Assembly (NCBI GenBank): GCA_028532985.1
Contig: JANCIK010000010.1
Coordinates: 2,294,001 to 2,358,000, forward strand
Source of the DNA: Stropharia rugosoannulata
Taxonomy: Eukaryota; Basidiomycota; Agaricomycetes; Agaricales; Strophariaceae
Length of the DNA stretch: 64,000 nucleotides
Direction of reading: 5' to 3'
Made by a program: the position numbers and the translations under genes. The notes below the pieces were generated by a model. The model was not told the DNA's origin and searched no databases. It saw only the letters and a list, made by a program, of their open reading frames with translations. Positions 36,931 through 49,159 of this stretch are shown here, one piece after another (the stretch's first letter is position 1; every line of letters begins with the position of its first letter).

Positions 36931-38044
36931 GGCGCCTGGGAATTTTGCGCACTGCTAGTACAAAGTACAGGGGCTCGATGAGGCATAGGGTACGACTTCC
37001 CATCTCTTTTATATCAATTTAGCCTTCACTTCACGACATTTGATAAATGTCCAGACTCCACAGCGGCTGTAAGGGGTTTGAAGATATTTTAAGACTTCAA
37101 GGTGGTGGTGCACAGATGCACGAGGATGCCACCATCCACTAAGTAGAGGCCCATACCCTTGACGCTGATGAGTTGAAACACGAATGTTTGAGCGCTGAAC
37201 TGCCTTGGAACTGCCCTCCATTCAGTCTTCAACATCCAAATATGTTTTGGTTCCCACGTATCCCCTCGGTGGATAAACGGAGATCAGCAGTGGGTTCGCG
37301 ATCAAATAACATTCATCCGCCGGAGCTACCACCCAATCTTTTTTTGGCCAGGCGCCCTTGTTCTCGCACAGCTGCTATTTTGAATAAGCGAGTGAGCCCG
37401 CTCTTGACCTTTTTTCAATGTGTGCACTCAAAACATCAGGATGCAGTGCATCATGTTTGACAGTTAAAGAAAGATCCACGTCAACTTGACAGAAGCAAGG
37501 CAGTGGGTTCCGTGATGCACGAGGTTTGTATTGCAAGATTGAAAGGCAACACACCATTTACCTAATACCAAACAAATAGATCAATATGTTCTATTTTTAC
37601 GAGAGAGTACGGATGAACACTCCCCAAGAATGGTATGCAGAGCTGAGAGCAGCCGATAGTTGAAAATCGCAACTGTAAGCTCTCAGTCAGTATTCGCCTT
37701 CTCTTCACCGCATCAGTGGAATATGCATTAGTTAAATGCTTATGAAATGCTTAGAAGTACTTACTACGTTAACGATTGTGCTTTGGACTGTGGACTACAT
37801 ATTGAGTAACTTTGAATGAAAATTTTAGTCAGTCTTAAGACAGAAGTAAGTATGCAGGTAGCTGCCGCTGCCCGCAGCGTGAGCGTAAATCTAGAATCTG
37901 GACTCTAATGGTTGACCGGATGGCAGGATGTTCAATCTTCAAAGCTCGGATTTCAAATGATTAGTAAAAGAATATTGAAACTTGAATATTTGAATATCAG
38001 AAACATATTAAAGATGAAGTCAAAAATGTAAAATATAATCGCAA
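36931..38044. other. intergenic, no gene called
   Basis: Promoter of protease copy 3 followed by about 1 kb without a supported gene. Short open frames on both strands show no domain. Confidence 0.4.
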
Positions 38045-38116
38045 CTCTCTGTCTGGGAGTCGAACCCAGCTTTCGCGCGTGACAGGCGCGTGTACTAACC
38101 GATATACTAACAAAGA
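38045..38116 (-). tRNA. tRNA-Asp (GTC)
   Basis: A 72-nt cloverleaf can be folded. The 7-bp acceptor stem starts TCTTTGT and pairs with ACAGAGA, with one G-U. The D arm contains TAGTATATCGGTTAGTA. The anticodon stem CGCGC/GCGCG encloses the loop CTGTCAC (anticodon GTC). The T arm is CTGGG-TTCGACT-CCCAG, and the discriminator is G. No intron. Confidence 0.93.
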
Positions 38117-38883
38117 GATATTTGGTCGCAAGTTTTACTGTCCGCCATGAATATGTCAATTGACGATATGTGCGCTTGCGAGAAGTATGTCTGCGTTGAC
38201 ACATAAACCTGACTGATGATGACGGAACATGGCATTATTAAGGTACTTACTTTAATACTAGACAGAAAGAATCCATGGGGACATAAAAGAGCGTAAATTG
38301 AGTGACAACAACGAGAATAAGATGCTTGATTTCGCCTTTCCGCCTCCACCCAACTTCCCTTTCAAGTTTCAAGGTCCTTCTCACCTTCCATTTTGCCAAC
38401 AATTGCAAAACAATTGGCCATAATGTTAACTTTTCTCCAGAGTAAATCTGTGTAATGATTGGTATTTGAACCACAAACCCTCAGAAACCTGTACTAGATG
38501 TTAGTAGTTTGGGTTGAACTTGGGAGGAACCAAGGAGCAAGAGCAAACTCTAAAAAGGAACGAGGACTTACGTAAGTGCTGTCAACGCCACTTTGCTCGA
38601 GCATGTCGCAAGCTTGTCGATCACTCTTCTTCTTCGTATTACTTCTAAGTATCTAGACCCAATCTTCTTACCATTCAATTGATACCGCAAAGACCCATTA
38701 CACTTTCGGAAGTGAAGATCACGCGTAGAACTAACAACTTGCCAACAACCTAGACGGCTGTGCATCAACCAAGCATCAGCGGACTAGCTACAGCTTTCAA
38801 CGAACTGGATCCGGGTGCACACTAATCCAAACTTTCTTGAACGGAAACGAAGAAGAGGACCTTAGAAGAGATAAGACCAGACG
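38117..38883. other. intergenic, no gene called
   Basis: Lies between tRNA-Asp and the RING-variant gene, whose promoter it must contain. No supported coding sequence. Confidence 0.4.
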
Positions 38884-40834
38884 ATGCCTACGAGAGTGCC
38901 CACTGTGAATGATCTCCGTGTGCGTGTTCCGGATTCGCACAGCTGTATGACGAGCACCGACTGACAAATATTTAGGTTAAGCTCTGCTACATTTGTCGGG
39001 AGGAAGAACGTGCAGATGATGAACCTTGTAAGTTTTGGATTCCGAAATACTTGAGAACGTTTGACTGATTCAGGCTGGCATTCATCGACGCTCTGGCATT
39101 GACCTTTCATTTTCATTATCTGTCACTCAGTACCCGTCGGGACCCCTGCGCGAGCATGGACACATCCGTGCAGCTGCACCCTGATTGCCCACGAGGCCTG
39201 CTTGCTCAAGTGGATCCAATCCTCGCAGACGACAGCCGCCCGTGCCCCGAACGCGCTCAAGTGTCCCCAGTGCGGCACAGCGTACGAAATGGAAAGTGAG
39301 AACACCGTGGTTCTCCGCTTTCTTGCCGTGGGCAACCGTGTTCTCCAGCGCATGGGCCGTTACTTTACGGTCGGCGCCGCTGCAGTTGCAGTGGGCGTGG
39401 TTGGGACGAGTGTGTGCTATTTTGCCTACCTGTCGGAAGCGTCCTCATAATTGACTAGGTATTTATGTATGCCTGACGGCATATGGCGCGTGGGCCGTGC
39501 AAAAATTTATAGGTGACGAGTGCGTCTGGTCTTTTTACTGTGAAATCGCAGTTGCTGACAACTTTATAGGATGTACAACATCATCCTCACGGACGACCCC
39601 GTAAACTGGCCCTGGTCCGCGTATATCAATCTACCTCTCCTCCCCCTCGCACTTATCCTCTCGCGCTTCAAGAACTCATCATCATCTATTGTTGTCCCCC
39701 TTCTCCTTGTGTGGCCGCCCTCAGCACCCGTAGGCGAGGCCGCCCGCCGCCTTTTCGAATACTGGGCAGAGCCGAAGAATGCTTCATTCCTACGTTCCAT
39801 CGCCCGCCGTCCCGGCGCCGGCTGGGGACTTGGACTGGGGCCTGCATCAGTGCTATGGCCACCACCTCCCATGTTCTTTGGCCTGATCGGCTTCCCGATC
39901 CTCCGAGCCCTCTACAAGAGAGCCTTTGCACAGTTGTATTACAAGCTCCTTGGCACGCCGCTCCCACCACCCCGTAGGCTGCCCCGAGCGGGGTTGCGAT
40001 TCAACGAAGGCCCGTTCGTGATTCGTATCAGGGCGCAGTTCGATGAGGCCGAGGGACTTGACGAGGCGGAAAGGGCTCAAGCAGAGGCGCACAATCGGCA
40101 AGTCGCGCAGGAGGATGCTGCCGCTGCCGCTGCCGAGGCGGCTGCGCTGGGCGATGACGGAGAAAGGGCGCAAGGGCCAGGGGAGAACCCAGATCCGAAT
40201 GCAGCAGCCGTGGAAGCGGCGGAGCAGCTGATTGAGGTCGACGCGTCCTCGCTCGGGCGGCGTATTGGTGGCGCGCTGATCGTACCTGCGATTGCCAGCG
40301 CCGCAGGCAATGCACTGCTCGCGCTCTCGCGTTATTCGCACTTGCTGCGCATATTCCTGGGCGTGCGCGAGTCGGGATGGGCTGCAGGCCGTATGCCGCT
40401 CCCCCCCTGGGGTGGGTATGCACTTGGGAGCGCGGATAGGGCATGGGCGCGGCTCGGAGTGCTGGAACAAGTAAGGGTGGGCCTGCGGCTTGGTATCAGT
40501 GGGGTGCTCGGTGGCTCGCAAACATGGGTGGACAGTGATCCCGTGTGGTACGTCGCGCCGGTTTCCGCTTCTTTGATTTTATGCTGATTGGCTATGTACA
40601 GGTGGCGGAATGGCGTCGGGTTCGCGCTGTTCATAGCGGTATGCCTCTTATTACAACTTTATATTTTGTGTAGGATGTTTATGCTCGTTATTCCAGGCAA
40701 AGGATTGCATCCAGCTGCTGCACCTATGGCTCGCAAAACGCGAGCTCGAGACGCGACGCGTAAAGGACCGTGACTTCACTGGCGTGGATATTCGCGAGCT
40801 TGACCTCCTCCACCCCGACGCGTTCAGAGGTTGA
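38884..40834 (+). CDS. RING-variant (MARCH-type) membrane E3 ubiquitin ligase
   Basis: Exons 38884-38919, 38976-39027, 39131-39409, 39459-39519, 39570-40547, 40602-40638 and 40697-40834; 526 residues. The N-terminal RINGv finger has the C4HC3 order: CYIC, a spacer, PCSC, H (IAHEACLLKW), C, and CPQC. Hydrophobic helices follow (YFTVGAAAVAVGVVGTSIYVCL, WPWSAYINLPLLPLALILS, SIVVPLLLVWPP, LIVPAIASAAGNALL, GFALFIA). An acidic, Ala/Glu-rich loop separates the last two groups. MARCH-type ligases ubiquitinate membrane proteins; the substrate here is unknown. The frame that ends at 39450 in the raw sequence is intron read-through; splicing at 39409/39459 restores the conserved CLTAYGAWAVQKFIGDEMYN segment. 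Confidence 0.88.
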
Positions 40835-41276
40835 GCTGGTTTGGTTTCCTACTTTGACTGAGACAGTGCTAATTACATTTTACTGTGTGTATTTTAAATA
40901 CCATATATTTAGGGTGTTTGCTCGATGCAGATGACAGGATTGGTGATTTGCGTATTTTATTGTAAGGCGTACCCAGTCCTGTGAAATATGCAATTTCGAT
41001 TCGATTCAATACTGGCCCTTCGGTATCGCTGTTGACCTTTCAAACCATGGAAAGCATCGACTTGAAGGTGTAATTCAAATAATTGCGTTTTCGAAATCAA
41101 ACAACAGCCTATATTTCATCAGTAACCTGACGGACGCCGACCTGCGACATGTTGATGTTTGGGGTGATCTTCTATAAGAGAACAGTCTCTGTGTGGGAAA
41201 TGTAGCTTGCCATCAGATTATCCCAGTTATCCATCTTCTCCCCCTCGGTACTACACAGTTGCTCAGTGGAAGCAAA
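40835..41276. other. intergenic, no gene called
   Basis: Downstream flank of the E3 ligase and upstream flank of the HET pseudogene. Nothing recognisable. Confidence 0.4.
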
Positions 41277-43550
41277 ATGGAAATGGAAACAACTCAAGGT
41301 ATGTATCTCTTTGGTAGATACCAGAAATGTCCGTTAACTGTCGTTGTCAATGGCAGACAAAACAAAACCAAGGCCGTTCGTGCAAAGCGCCGAGGGCCAG
41401 CAGCTATTATCTGCACTGATGTGCTTCATCCGGCCTTTAATCTCAAGTTTTACCTTTCCTAATATGTTTTATTCGTCCTCTTACTTACGACACGCGTTGC
41501 ATAGGTTCGAATGCTGTTATCGAAGAAGGATTAGTGCCAGGAACAGATCTGAAAGTGGACATGAAGTCAGGGCAGAACCTGCTGAATGCTCTCCATCAAT
41601 TCATTTCAGCGTCTGTACGATCTCAGCGAGGGTCGCAGACGACGGACATCTTAGATGAAGAAGCTGGTGAGCAGCATCGCGTGCATCGTCTAGTCATGCA
41701 TGTCATAATAAATAATTCCTTGCAGAAATCAGCGAATTTGAACAGCGGGATGGATATCTTCCCAGTACGATTATACAAATGAAGCCCCACGGAAGATTTA
41801 CCCCGCTCTGTGAGCGATTGTTGTTGTATTGCTTATACCTACTCAACATGGTAAAATTTTAGTATCACATCCGATTTTCAAGAATAGACTCTCCGGGCTC
41901 ATTGAATCGCAATTGCAGGACTCGCGAATGTCTTATTTTCTTCCCAAGCGGCTCCTGACTTTTGACTCAAGTGGCACCAGCATAAAGCTTATTGATAAAT
42001 CCCAGGCTATCAACATGATGAAGGAGAATGTGTATAAAGCGGCGGAATCGGTGTGTGCTGACGCCTGGGAGCTGATGACCAACGGAATGGATCTAGAGTC
42101 AGGCTTGACACTCATAACTGACGTAGAAGGTTATCCCATGATACCTTCAGAAGAATCATTCAACAAAATCTGCCAGATGACTATACATGCGACCAGATAT
42201 GCTATTTTTTATCACACACATGGCTTGGGTATTCTCCTGGCGAAGTTCTCTATGGGTCTTGGGACAGCCGCAAGGACAAACCGGAAAGCTGGGCGAAAAT
42301 TGCATCGTTCTGCAAGGTTGCTGCAGGGGAACATGGTGTATTGTTTGGCTGGTTGACAACGTCTGTATAAACAAAGAAAGCAGCTTAGAACTCGACGAGT
42401 CAATTCGATCGATGCACACCTGGTATCGGTGTGCATTGCCCACTTATCTAACGTCCAAAATTTTCAAGAATTAGGACTGGCTCGGTGGTTTAAACGGGGA
42501 TGGACTCTACAGGAATTGCTTGCCTCTAAAGATATACGATTCTACGATGCTAACTGGAATAACATCATGGACTACGACACATGTTATGATTCCGACATCC
42601 TTTTAAAAGAATTGCCTTTCTTTCCGTCATCCTCTTACACGATACTCAAAGCTATCTGGAAGTGGTCTGGAGTCACAGAGAAAGAGATTTTACTTTTTCA
42701 AACGGGACAAAGCGAGAAAGTCCCTATTTCGCGGATCCCTGAAGACAAAATTTACTCGCTCATGGGGCTATTAAACGTCAGTATTAATGTGGCTTATGGG
42801 GAAGGGCTTGTCAATGCACATTATCGCCTTCTGGAGCAGCTATTGGCTGGACCCGAACATATCTTGGATATATTTAATCGCGTCTTTTTTGAGGGAGATC
42901 AACTGCTTCTCTCAAAATTCAGGTACGCGTATATCCGGCACTCCTCTGCGTATGAATCCCAGGGACAGAAATCAAAATCGTTACTTGATGCATGGCGGCC
43001 CACCAAACCTATCATACTTACTCATCTCGGCCTCAGAGTGTCTGTTCTTCTCATTCCAGGTTTGAAGTGCTTCACGGAAGGAATGTTCCTGGGTCTTATT
43101 CGTCATATTGCCACTCGGACAAAGTCAACATCCACAATTCTCCATGGGGTCGCCGTTCTTGGTAGCCCGCCATATCATGATTACTCGCTGATTGATAGCA
43201 GGATATCTTTGACTACAAAGCCACCACCCTTGGTCTACTTCTACGATACGGCAGATCAGCCCGATGTGATAACCATGGGTGTCATAAACTTCACTGTAGC
43301 CCGGGATAGAGTACAGTTACCTGCTAAAGGACTCTCAGTCCCCCTTCACTTTGCCCAATCCATTCCTGGTAACATATGTCAAGGAGATCCAGTCAAGATT
43401 TTGGAGTCCGAAAAGGCACCCGAGCTGCGCTTATACTCTTATACCCATAAAAACAGAACAGATGGACATACACATCGACATGTCCCCTCTATACCTTTAA
43501 AGGATCTGCAGTATTATGGAGGAATGCAGATCCTTACAATGTACCTGTAG
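41277..43550 (+). pseudogene. HET-domain pseudogene with several frame breaks
   Basis: Exons 41277-41298, 41357-41446, 41505-41666, 41726-41809 and 41863-43550 match the structure of the two other HET genes. The N-terminal double motif is present (EGQQLLSALMCF, SGQNLLNALHQF). In the large exon the HET domain is broken three times relative to its paralogues: a net 2-nt gain near 42205-42213, a 1-nt loss near 42350-42353, and a 10-nt loss near 42428-42432. A further in-frame loss of about 33 nt lies near 42737. After the breaks the frame stays open to the usual C-terminus (GGMQILTMYL), so decay is recent or only the HET part is relaxed. Two exons that are separate in the paralogues are fused here. 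Confidence 0.85.
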
Positions 43551-43751
43551 CTTCACCCCATCATATATTCATACTTACTTGATTTTGAATTTCGAAGTGT
43601 GCATGTAATAATTCGGTGGGAATCTTTCGAAAACCCTGCCCTAAAATTGGCGGTTCCCGAGGACTTACATTACTCGATTATACATAGAGTGCTTAAACTG
43701 GTACACCTCGACTACACATACGACCTTTATACTCAGAAGAGTCCGAGAAGA

Positions 43752-46099
43752 ATGTCAGGATCTCAAGGTAGGGTTCGAGTTGTTTTCAGATGCTTATACA
43801 TACCACTGACATTCTCTAGTAGATCAGAAAAATGCAGTTAATAATGCTCAGGGGAATGAAGGCCAGCGACTGTTATCTGCGATTTTGTCCTTCATTCAGC
43901 CGATAATTCAAGGTCTGTATGGCTGAATTTTCTTATCATCATATCAGGGTGACGATGTGAATCGGCAACTCAGATTGGGCCAGTGAGGTCACCGAAGAAG
44001 GTATGATACCAGTTCGTATATAACTAATTTTACACTGATAACTTAATTGGTTTCTAGGATATCATAAAGATGTCATGACCGACTCCGACGAGTCAGGAAG
44101 AAACCTTCTGACTGCCCTACGTCAATTTGTTAGAGCATCTGGACAATCTCAACACACAGCGCAAGCAAAATTCTCGACAGACCAAGAAGGTACGTAGGCA
44201 GTAGTTTAAATTATGCGTGCGTCAAGTTAGCATCAGGTATTTACTTGGGGCATTCTAATTTTCAGAAAGGAAGAAAATAGAGCACCAACAGAATGATCCA
44301 TCCTATATTAACTCGGACATAAATAATATGGACAGACACCGCTGGTACCGTAAGCAACTGTTTCTGTTGATGTTAAAGAGAAACGAGATTATCAACAGCC
44401 TTCTAATAACCTTAACATAGTATCAGACCTATGCATTCAAGAACTGCTCTCTGACGCGGTTGATAATGCCGTTGAGGAGTCAGAAATACGATACCGTCTG
44501 CCTAAGCGTTTGCTGGCATTCGACTCGAAAGGCACTGGGATTAAATTGATGGACAAAAATCAAGTGATTGAAGCGCTGAAGCGCTCCGTGCACAAAGAAG
44601 CAGAACTACTCTGCGTGGATGCATGGGAGCGCATGCGCGATGGACATGAGGACTCTGAAGGGGACTCGAGTATTTTTGAGATACCGCTGTGGGACCTGGA
44701 CGACAGGATTCTGGAGCTTGTCAACCAACAGGGGAGATATGCAATCTTGTCGCACACCTGGATCAAGCACTCGCCGGGAGAAGTGCTTTTCAGCGACTGG
44801 TCGGACAGGCGCTCGGAGAAGCACGAGAGCTGGGCGAAGATTGCCGGGTTCTGCAGGATCGCAGCGAGCGAACATGGGGTATCGTTGGGTTGGGTTGACA
44901 ATGTATGCATCGACAAGAACAGCAGCGCGGAGCTCGACGAGTCAATCCGCTCGATGTATACTTGGTATCGCAATGCACACGTGTGCATTGTGTACTTGTC
45001 GAGCGTCGAGACGTTCGACCAGATCAGTCATGCAAGGTGGTTCAAGCGCGGATGGACACTTCAGGAGCTGCTGGCACCCAAGGACATACAGTTCCGCGAC
45101 GCGAATTGGAATAACGTTCTTGACTGGGACATATCGGTTGAGTCGGACATCCTATTGGAAGAATTACCTTACTTTCCTTCTTCCGCGCGAGTCATTCTTC
45201 AGACTATCTGGGAGAAATCGGGGGTCTCTGAGCGGGAAGTCATGCTGTTCAAACGAGGACAAAACGACAAGGTGCCAGTGTCCAGGATACTAGATATGTC
45301 GTGGGGCAGAAACGTATCAATTCCCGAGGATAATATATACTCACTGATGGGACTTTTGGGCGTCAGTATGAACGTGGCGTACGGCGAGGGCGTAGACCAG
45401 GCATTGTATCGACTTCTGGAGCAGCTTCTGAACAGGCGGAAAAACATTTTGGATATCTTCAATCGCTCTTTTAGGAGGGGCGACACGCTTCTGTCGAAGT
45501 CTAACCTGGAGTACTTCTGGCGCTCAACAACATTTGATTTACAAGGGAAATCTTCTCTGGATTCATGGCGACCAGTCAAACCCATAATTCTTACCCACCT
45601 TGGGGTTAGAGTTCCCTTGCTTCTTATCCCTGGTTACAAGTGTGAGGTAGACGAAGAACTTAAAGTTGAGCCCGTGCTTGGTTTGCAGTCTACGATTTAC
45701 CGCGGCTTCGCTCATCTCGGGTCTCACTTGTCCAAGTACTCGCTGATTGACAGCAGAATACCTTTGGGCAAAGCGCCTCTGCACGCGGATCCTGACAGCC
45801 CGGATCCCCCAGTAGTTATTACTATGGGCGTGCTCAACTTTACCATCACCAATGAGCATGTTCTGTTGCCTTCTGAAGGCCTGTCGGTTCCTTTGCACTT
45901 CAGGCAGTCTATACCGGGAAATGTGCGACAAGGGGATGCAGTCATGATCATGGACTCCCTTCGAGCACCTGAGCTGCGCATTTTTTCGTACACTCGACGG
46001 AATATCTTACGGGGGACCCCTGACCGACGTGTAGCGCCTATTCCCATTAGGGATCTACAGCAGCATGGGGGCATGCAAATCCTCACTCTGTACCTGTAG
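43752..46099 (+). CDS. HET-domain protein, intact
   Basis: Exons 43752-43767, 43823-43912, 43974-44000, 44058-44189, 44266-44349 and 44421-46099; 675 residues. The N-terminal 140 residues carry the motif twice (EGQRLLSAILSF, SGRNLLTALRQF). The linker leads to LPKRLLAFDSKGTGIKL. The HET domain spans about residues 220-360: RYAILSHTWIKHSPGE, GWVDNVCIDKNSSAELDESIRS, WYRNAHVCIVYLSS and RGWTLQELLAPK. Next is the HET-associated IYSLMGLLGVSMNVAYGEG and a beta-rich C-terminal domain ending GGMQILTLYL. HET domains drive regulated cell death after non-self recognition in filamentous fungi. No NACHT, WD or TPR sensor is fused, so the sensing part may be the N- or C-terminal region. It is the only undamaged copy in the window. 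Confidence 0.93.
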
Positions 46100-46177
46100 T
46101 TGAGTGAGATGTGTCATGAAATGTGTCGCGCAAAGGACGGCCACGTACTTCATGGGGTAGTATGTACCCAATCATCT

Positions 46178-48058
46178 TTACTTCGTCTTTGCCTTGCTCG
46201 TACTGGCGCGTCGCACCTCACTCAACAGAGCCCTCCCGCGCGTCCACCACCACAGGCCCCCACAAATACCTGCCAGTGCTCCCCCGACACCAATATGTGC
46301 CAGTACATGAGGATCGAGCAATGCACGGCGCCCTAGACGTGCAGCTACATCTACTGCGCGGGTCCGATTCGCACTAAGGGTAATTAGGACGCGGGAGAGG
46401 AGAAGGGCGAGGAAATAGGACGCGGGAGGGAGCAGTGGGGAGAGGGTGAACTGTGCCTCAGCATCCTTCTGCGTTGAAGAACTTTTTGGGAAGGTAGAAA
46501 AGAAATTCCTGGCAAATTGAAGGCAGTAGATAATGCGCACTGTGAGGTTGACAATGTTCGCGTATACGAGCGAGGCGTCTCCGCACCCTATCCGATAAAG
46601 CAGGATCGCGGCACTGACATAGACCCCGGAGAAGAAAACCATCCACCTATGTGATATAAAAGGTCCCAGTCAGTTGATGTAGACACTAAGTAGACACTTT
46701 GAATTAGTACACACCGGCTCTGTGAGTTTAGCTCGTTTGGTCGTGCCACGCTCGCGAGAAATGCCTCTAGCACCCCGTTCATTGCGAGAACGGGGATGTA
46801 CCACACCCACGCTGCAAGTACGCGAGGTGCGCTCGTTGATAGGTAGGCTGTAGGCAGGAGGAGGGGCAGCAACAGAGGCAGGTACGGCGGGGCAAAGACG
46901 AGCAAGAGAAGTGAGGCGGCAATCTGTAGAGATAAGACTGTTTGCAATGTTGTAAGAGCCCGAGTACGTGCTGATGAGGAAGGAGTGGAGGTGGAAGGGA
47001 GAAGACGCGAAAAGAAGAGCCGTAGTGTCTCTTCAATAGGCTGGAATAGAATGCGGGCAACGAGAGAGCCTAGTAGACCAGTTAAAATAGAAAACATAGG
47101 TTCTTAGAGGGCATACCATAGTTTACAGCAATTGCATAACCTCCTTGGTCACTCAGGGGGCTAAACCAGGCGAGAATGAGCTTGTCGCCCTCGGTAAGGA
47201 AGTGCTTCACGATGGATTGAAGGGTCAGTGTCCCTGCTAGTTGGACGGTGTGAGCATCGAGGTAGGTTTTCCAAGATACTGTTTCCCCGTTCTTTTGACC
47301 TTTTTTCGCATCCCTAGTATAGGATATGTAAACATGCAGACTCAAAAATGGGAGGTGACATACCTAGCGGGTACTTTGGGGCGCATATATGCTGTTCCAA
47401 GGGTGGCGACATATATGGCGAAGACAACAAGACTGTATGCGAGCTGGCCGGTGGCAAATGCGACAAGTGCCAGTGTTCCATATCCAAAACGGTGATCGTA
47501 GAAGAGAACTCCGAAGGTAACGAGGCTCTTCGCAGCGATCCCGAGGCCCTCTGCGCGGACGCGAACTCCGGTCTGCAAGGTGGTCATCGCCCTGGGTAAC
47601 GGTTTAGATTAGTCGGTAGATATTCTGCATATACAAACTGACACGTTATAAAGAGGCTCGCTGAGCAGCTCGAGCACAGCAGCCAGCGCATACAGGCCAA
47701 TTGCAACAGCAAAGTTGGATTGGGCATGGACCTCCGCACTGGCGACGCGGTAATAGAGCAGAGCAGTAGCAAGTGAAAGGGGAACCCCAATAACAACTGG
47801 GAGGAAGGCAGTATTGGCGCGACGCGCAGCAGAACTGCCAGGCGCGTTGGATGGTGCCCGGAGGAGAGCAGTGCGGACGCCCTCGCGACTGAGGAAGAGG
47901 ATGGTGCTGAGGACGAGCTCGAACTGGATGGCGGCGGCTCCGAAGGCTGTCGGAGACGCGAGACGGACAAGGGCCTGGTTGAGCGCGAAGGTGCCGCCGC
48001 GGGAGAGTACTTGCAGCCCAATTAGCGACCGCACGATCGACGACGAAGACGGCGACAT
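46178..48058 (-). CDS. RFT1: Rft1, ER lipid-linked oligosaccharide protein
   Basis: Polytopic ER membrane protein needed for N-glycosylation; linked to Man5GlcNAc2-PP-dolichol supply on the lumenal side. Exons (minus) 47643-48058, 47364-47591, 47117-47313, 46715-47069 and 46178-46646; 554 residues. Family signatures are LIGLQVLSRGGTFALNQALVR at the N-terminus, LSREGVRTALLR, LELLSEPLYN, VRAEGLGIAAKSLVT, a TLQSIVKHFLTEGDKLILAW core, [29 protein letters not shown] and a WMVFFSGVYV helix. About 12-14 hydrophobic segments are visible. It converges with the intact HET gene, with only 78 bp between stop codons, so transcripts probably overlap. Confidence 0.95.
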
Positions 48059-48171
48059 GGTGGTATAGGGCTACGTCACTTTCCCACACTTTACACAAAT
48101 ACTTAAACAGCGCAGGAAAACTCAAAACATTGGAAAAACATAGTACAGAAAATACAAATGGCTACATAACT

Positions 48172-48482
48172 TCAATTGTATATAGCTATCATCTGTGCGG
48201 ATATGGCTCCCAAGAGACTGGTGACTAGAGGGACGCCTGACAGGTCTGCGGACATTATTTCCAGTATATTTTCGCTTTCTGATAGTATGTCCTTGACTGA
48301 ACCTTCAACGACATGCTGTCTGCGACGGTCTATTAGAATAATACGTTGGCCTAAGCCTTTACCACTTTTCTAAGATACGAACCAAAAATGTCGACCAAGG
48401 TGGAAGAATATGCACCTCGTATAGACTGGAGACGAATGAGAGGGAGAACAGAGAAATCAGGTGTCCAGACATTGTCAGTCAT
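48172..48482 (-). pseudogene. truncated copy of the small membrane-protein family
   Basis: Two exons (48383-48482 and 48172-48329, minus) encode 85 residues aligned with the start of the gene at 49160-50050 (LQSIRGAYSSTLVDI, RRRQHVVEGSVKDIL, LLGAISAQMIAI). A stop follows exactly where the hydrophobic core should continue. The remaining exons are absent from the 48.1-kb side. Confidence 0.7.
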
Positions 48483-49159
48483 TGTCGCGCACGTATGTGC
48501 TCCGGCACAGTCCACCAGTCTTACCATTCTTTACAGTAACAGGACGAGAACTTATTTTTTGCACCGCTGTCTGCTCTCGGAGGCTCAAAATTAGTAGGAC
48601 TTCTATGAGATAGACTGATTTTAAATGACAGAAAGAAATACTATAGTATTGAAGATTATCTATACATAAATTAATACGGCCTCAGGGCAGCAGTCAATAA
48701 TATTTCAGCCTGGTGTTACACCTAAAACATATAATGCGGCTTCAAATATGTGACAGCAAGTCAATTAGATGAAACAGTGCGTCAAAGGATCCACTGATCG
48801 TCATTACTATAAGCCAGGCCCTCAAGTAGAGTGTCACATTCTTGCTCCAGGGCAGCTCCGGGCACTGTATTTTCCCGGATGAATCCTCCCTGCATGCGGC
48901 TCTACTCCAACGACATTGATATATTGATACTCCATCATGATGAGATAGGTATCGCCTGGGTGACTGGTGAGCTGCTAATTACGCCTCTAAACATCGGAGG
49001 TTGGAGGTAGTACTATAGATTAACCAGAATGAAAAATGTCGAAGAACATACTGGCAGAGGGTGTAACCGAAATCGATGAATAGTGAGAGCAAATACAATA
49101 ACAGATCGACGTCACTTTCCCACTCTGATCTGGCACATAATACATGATACTTTTGGTGA
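48483..49159. other. intergenic, no gene called
   Basis: A/T-rich. No supported gene; lies between two members of the small membrane-protein family. Confidence 0.35.

Noticed and set aside
39202..39450. Short separate gene ending at 39450
   Set aside because: Read-through of an intron; splicing at 39409/39459 continues the conserved membrane protein into the downstream exons.
39853..40521. 222-codon minus-strand open frame
   Set aside because: Antisense to the G/C-rich large exon of the RING-variant gene, which has clear conserved peptides on the plus strand.
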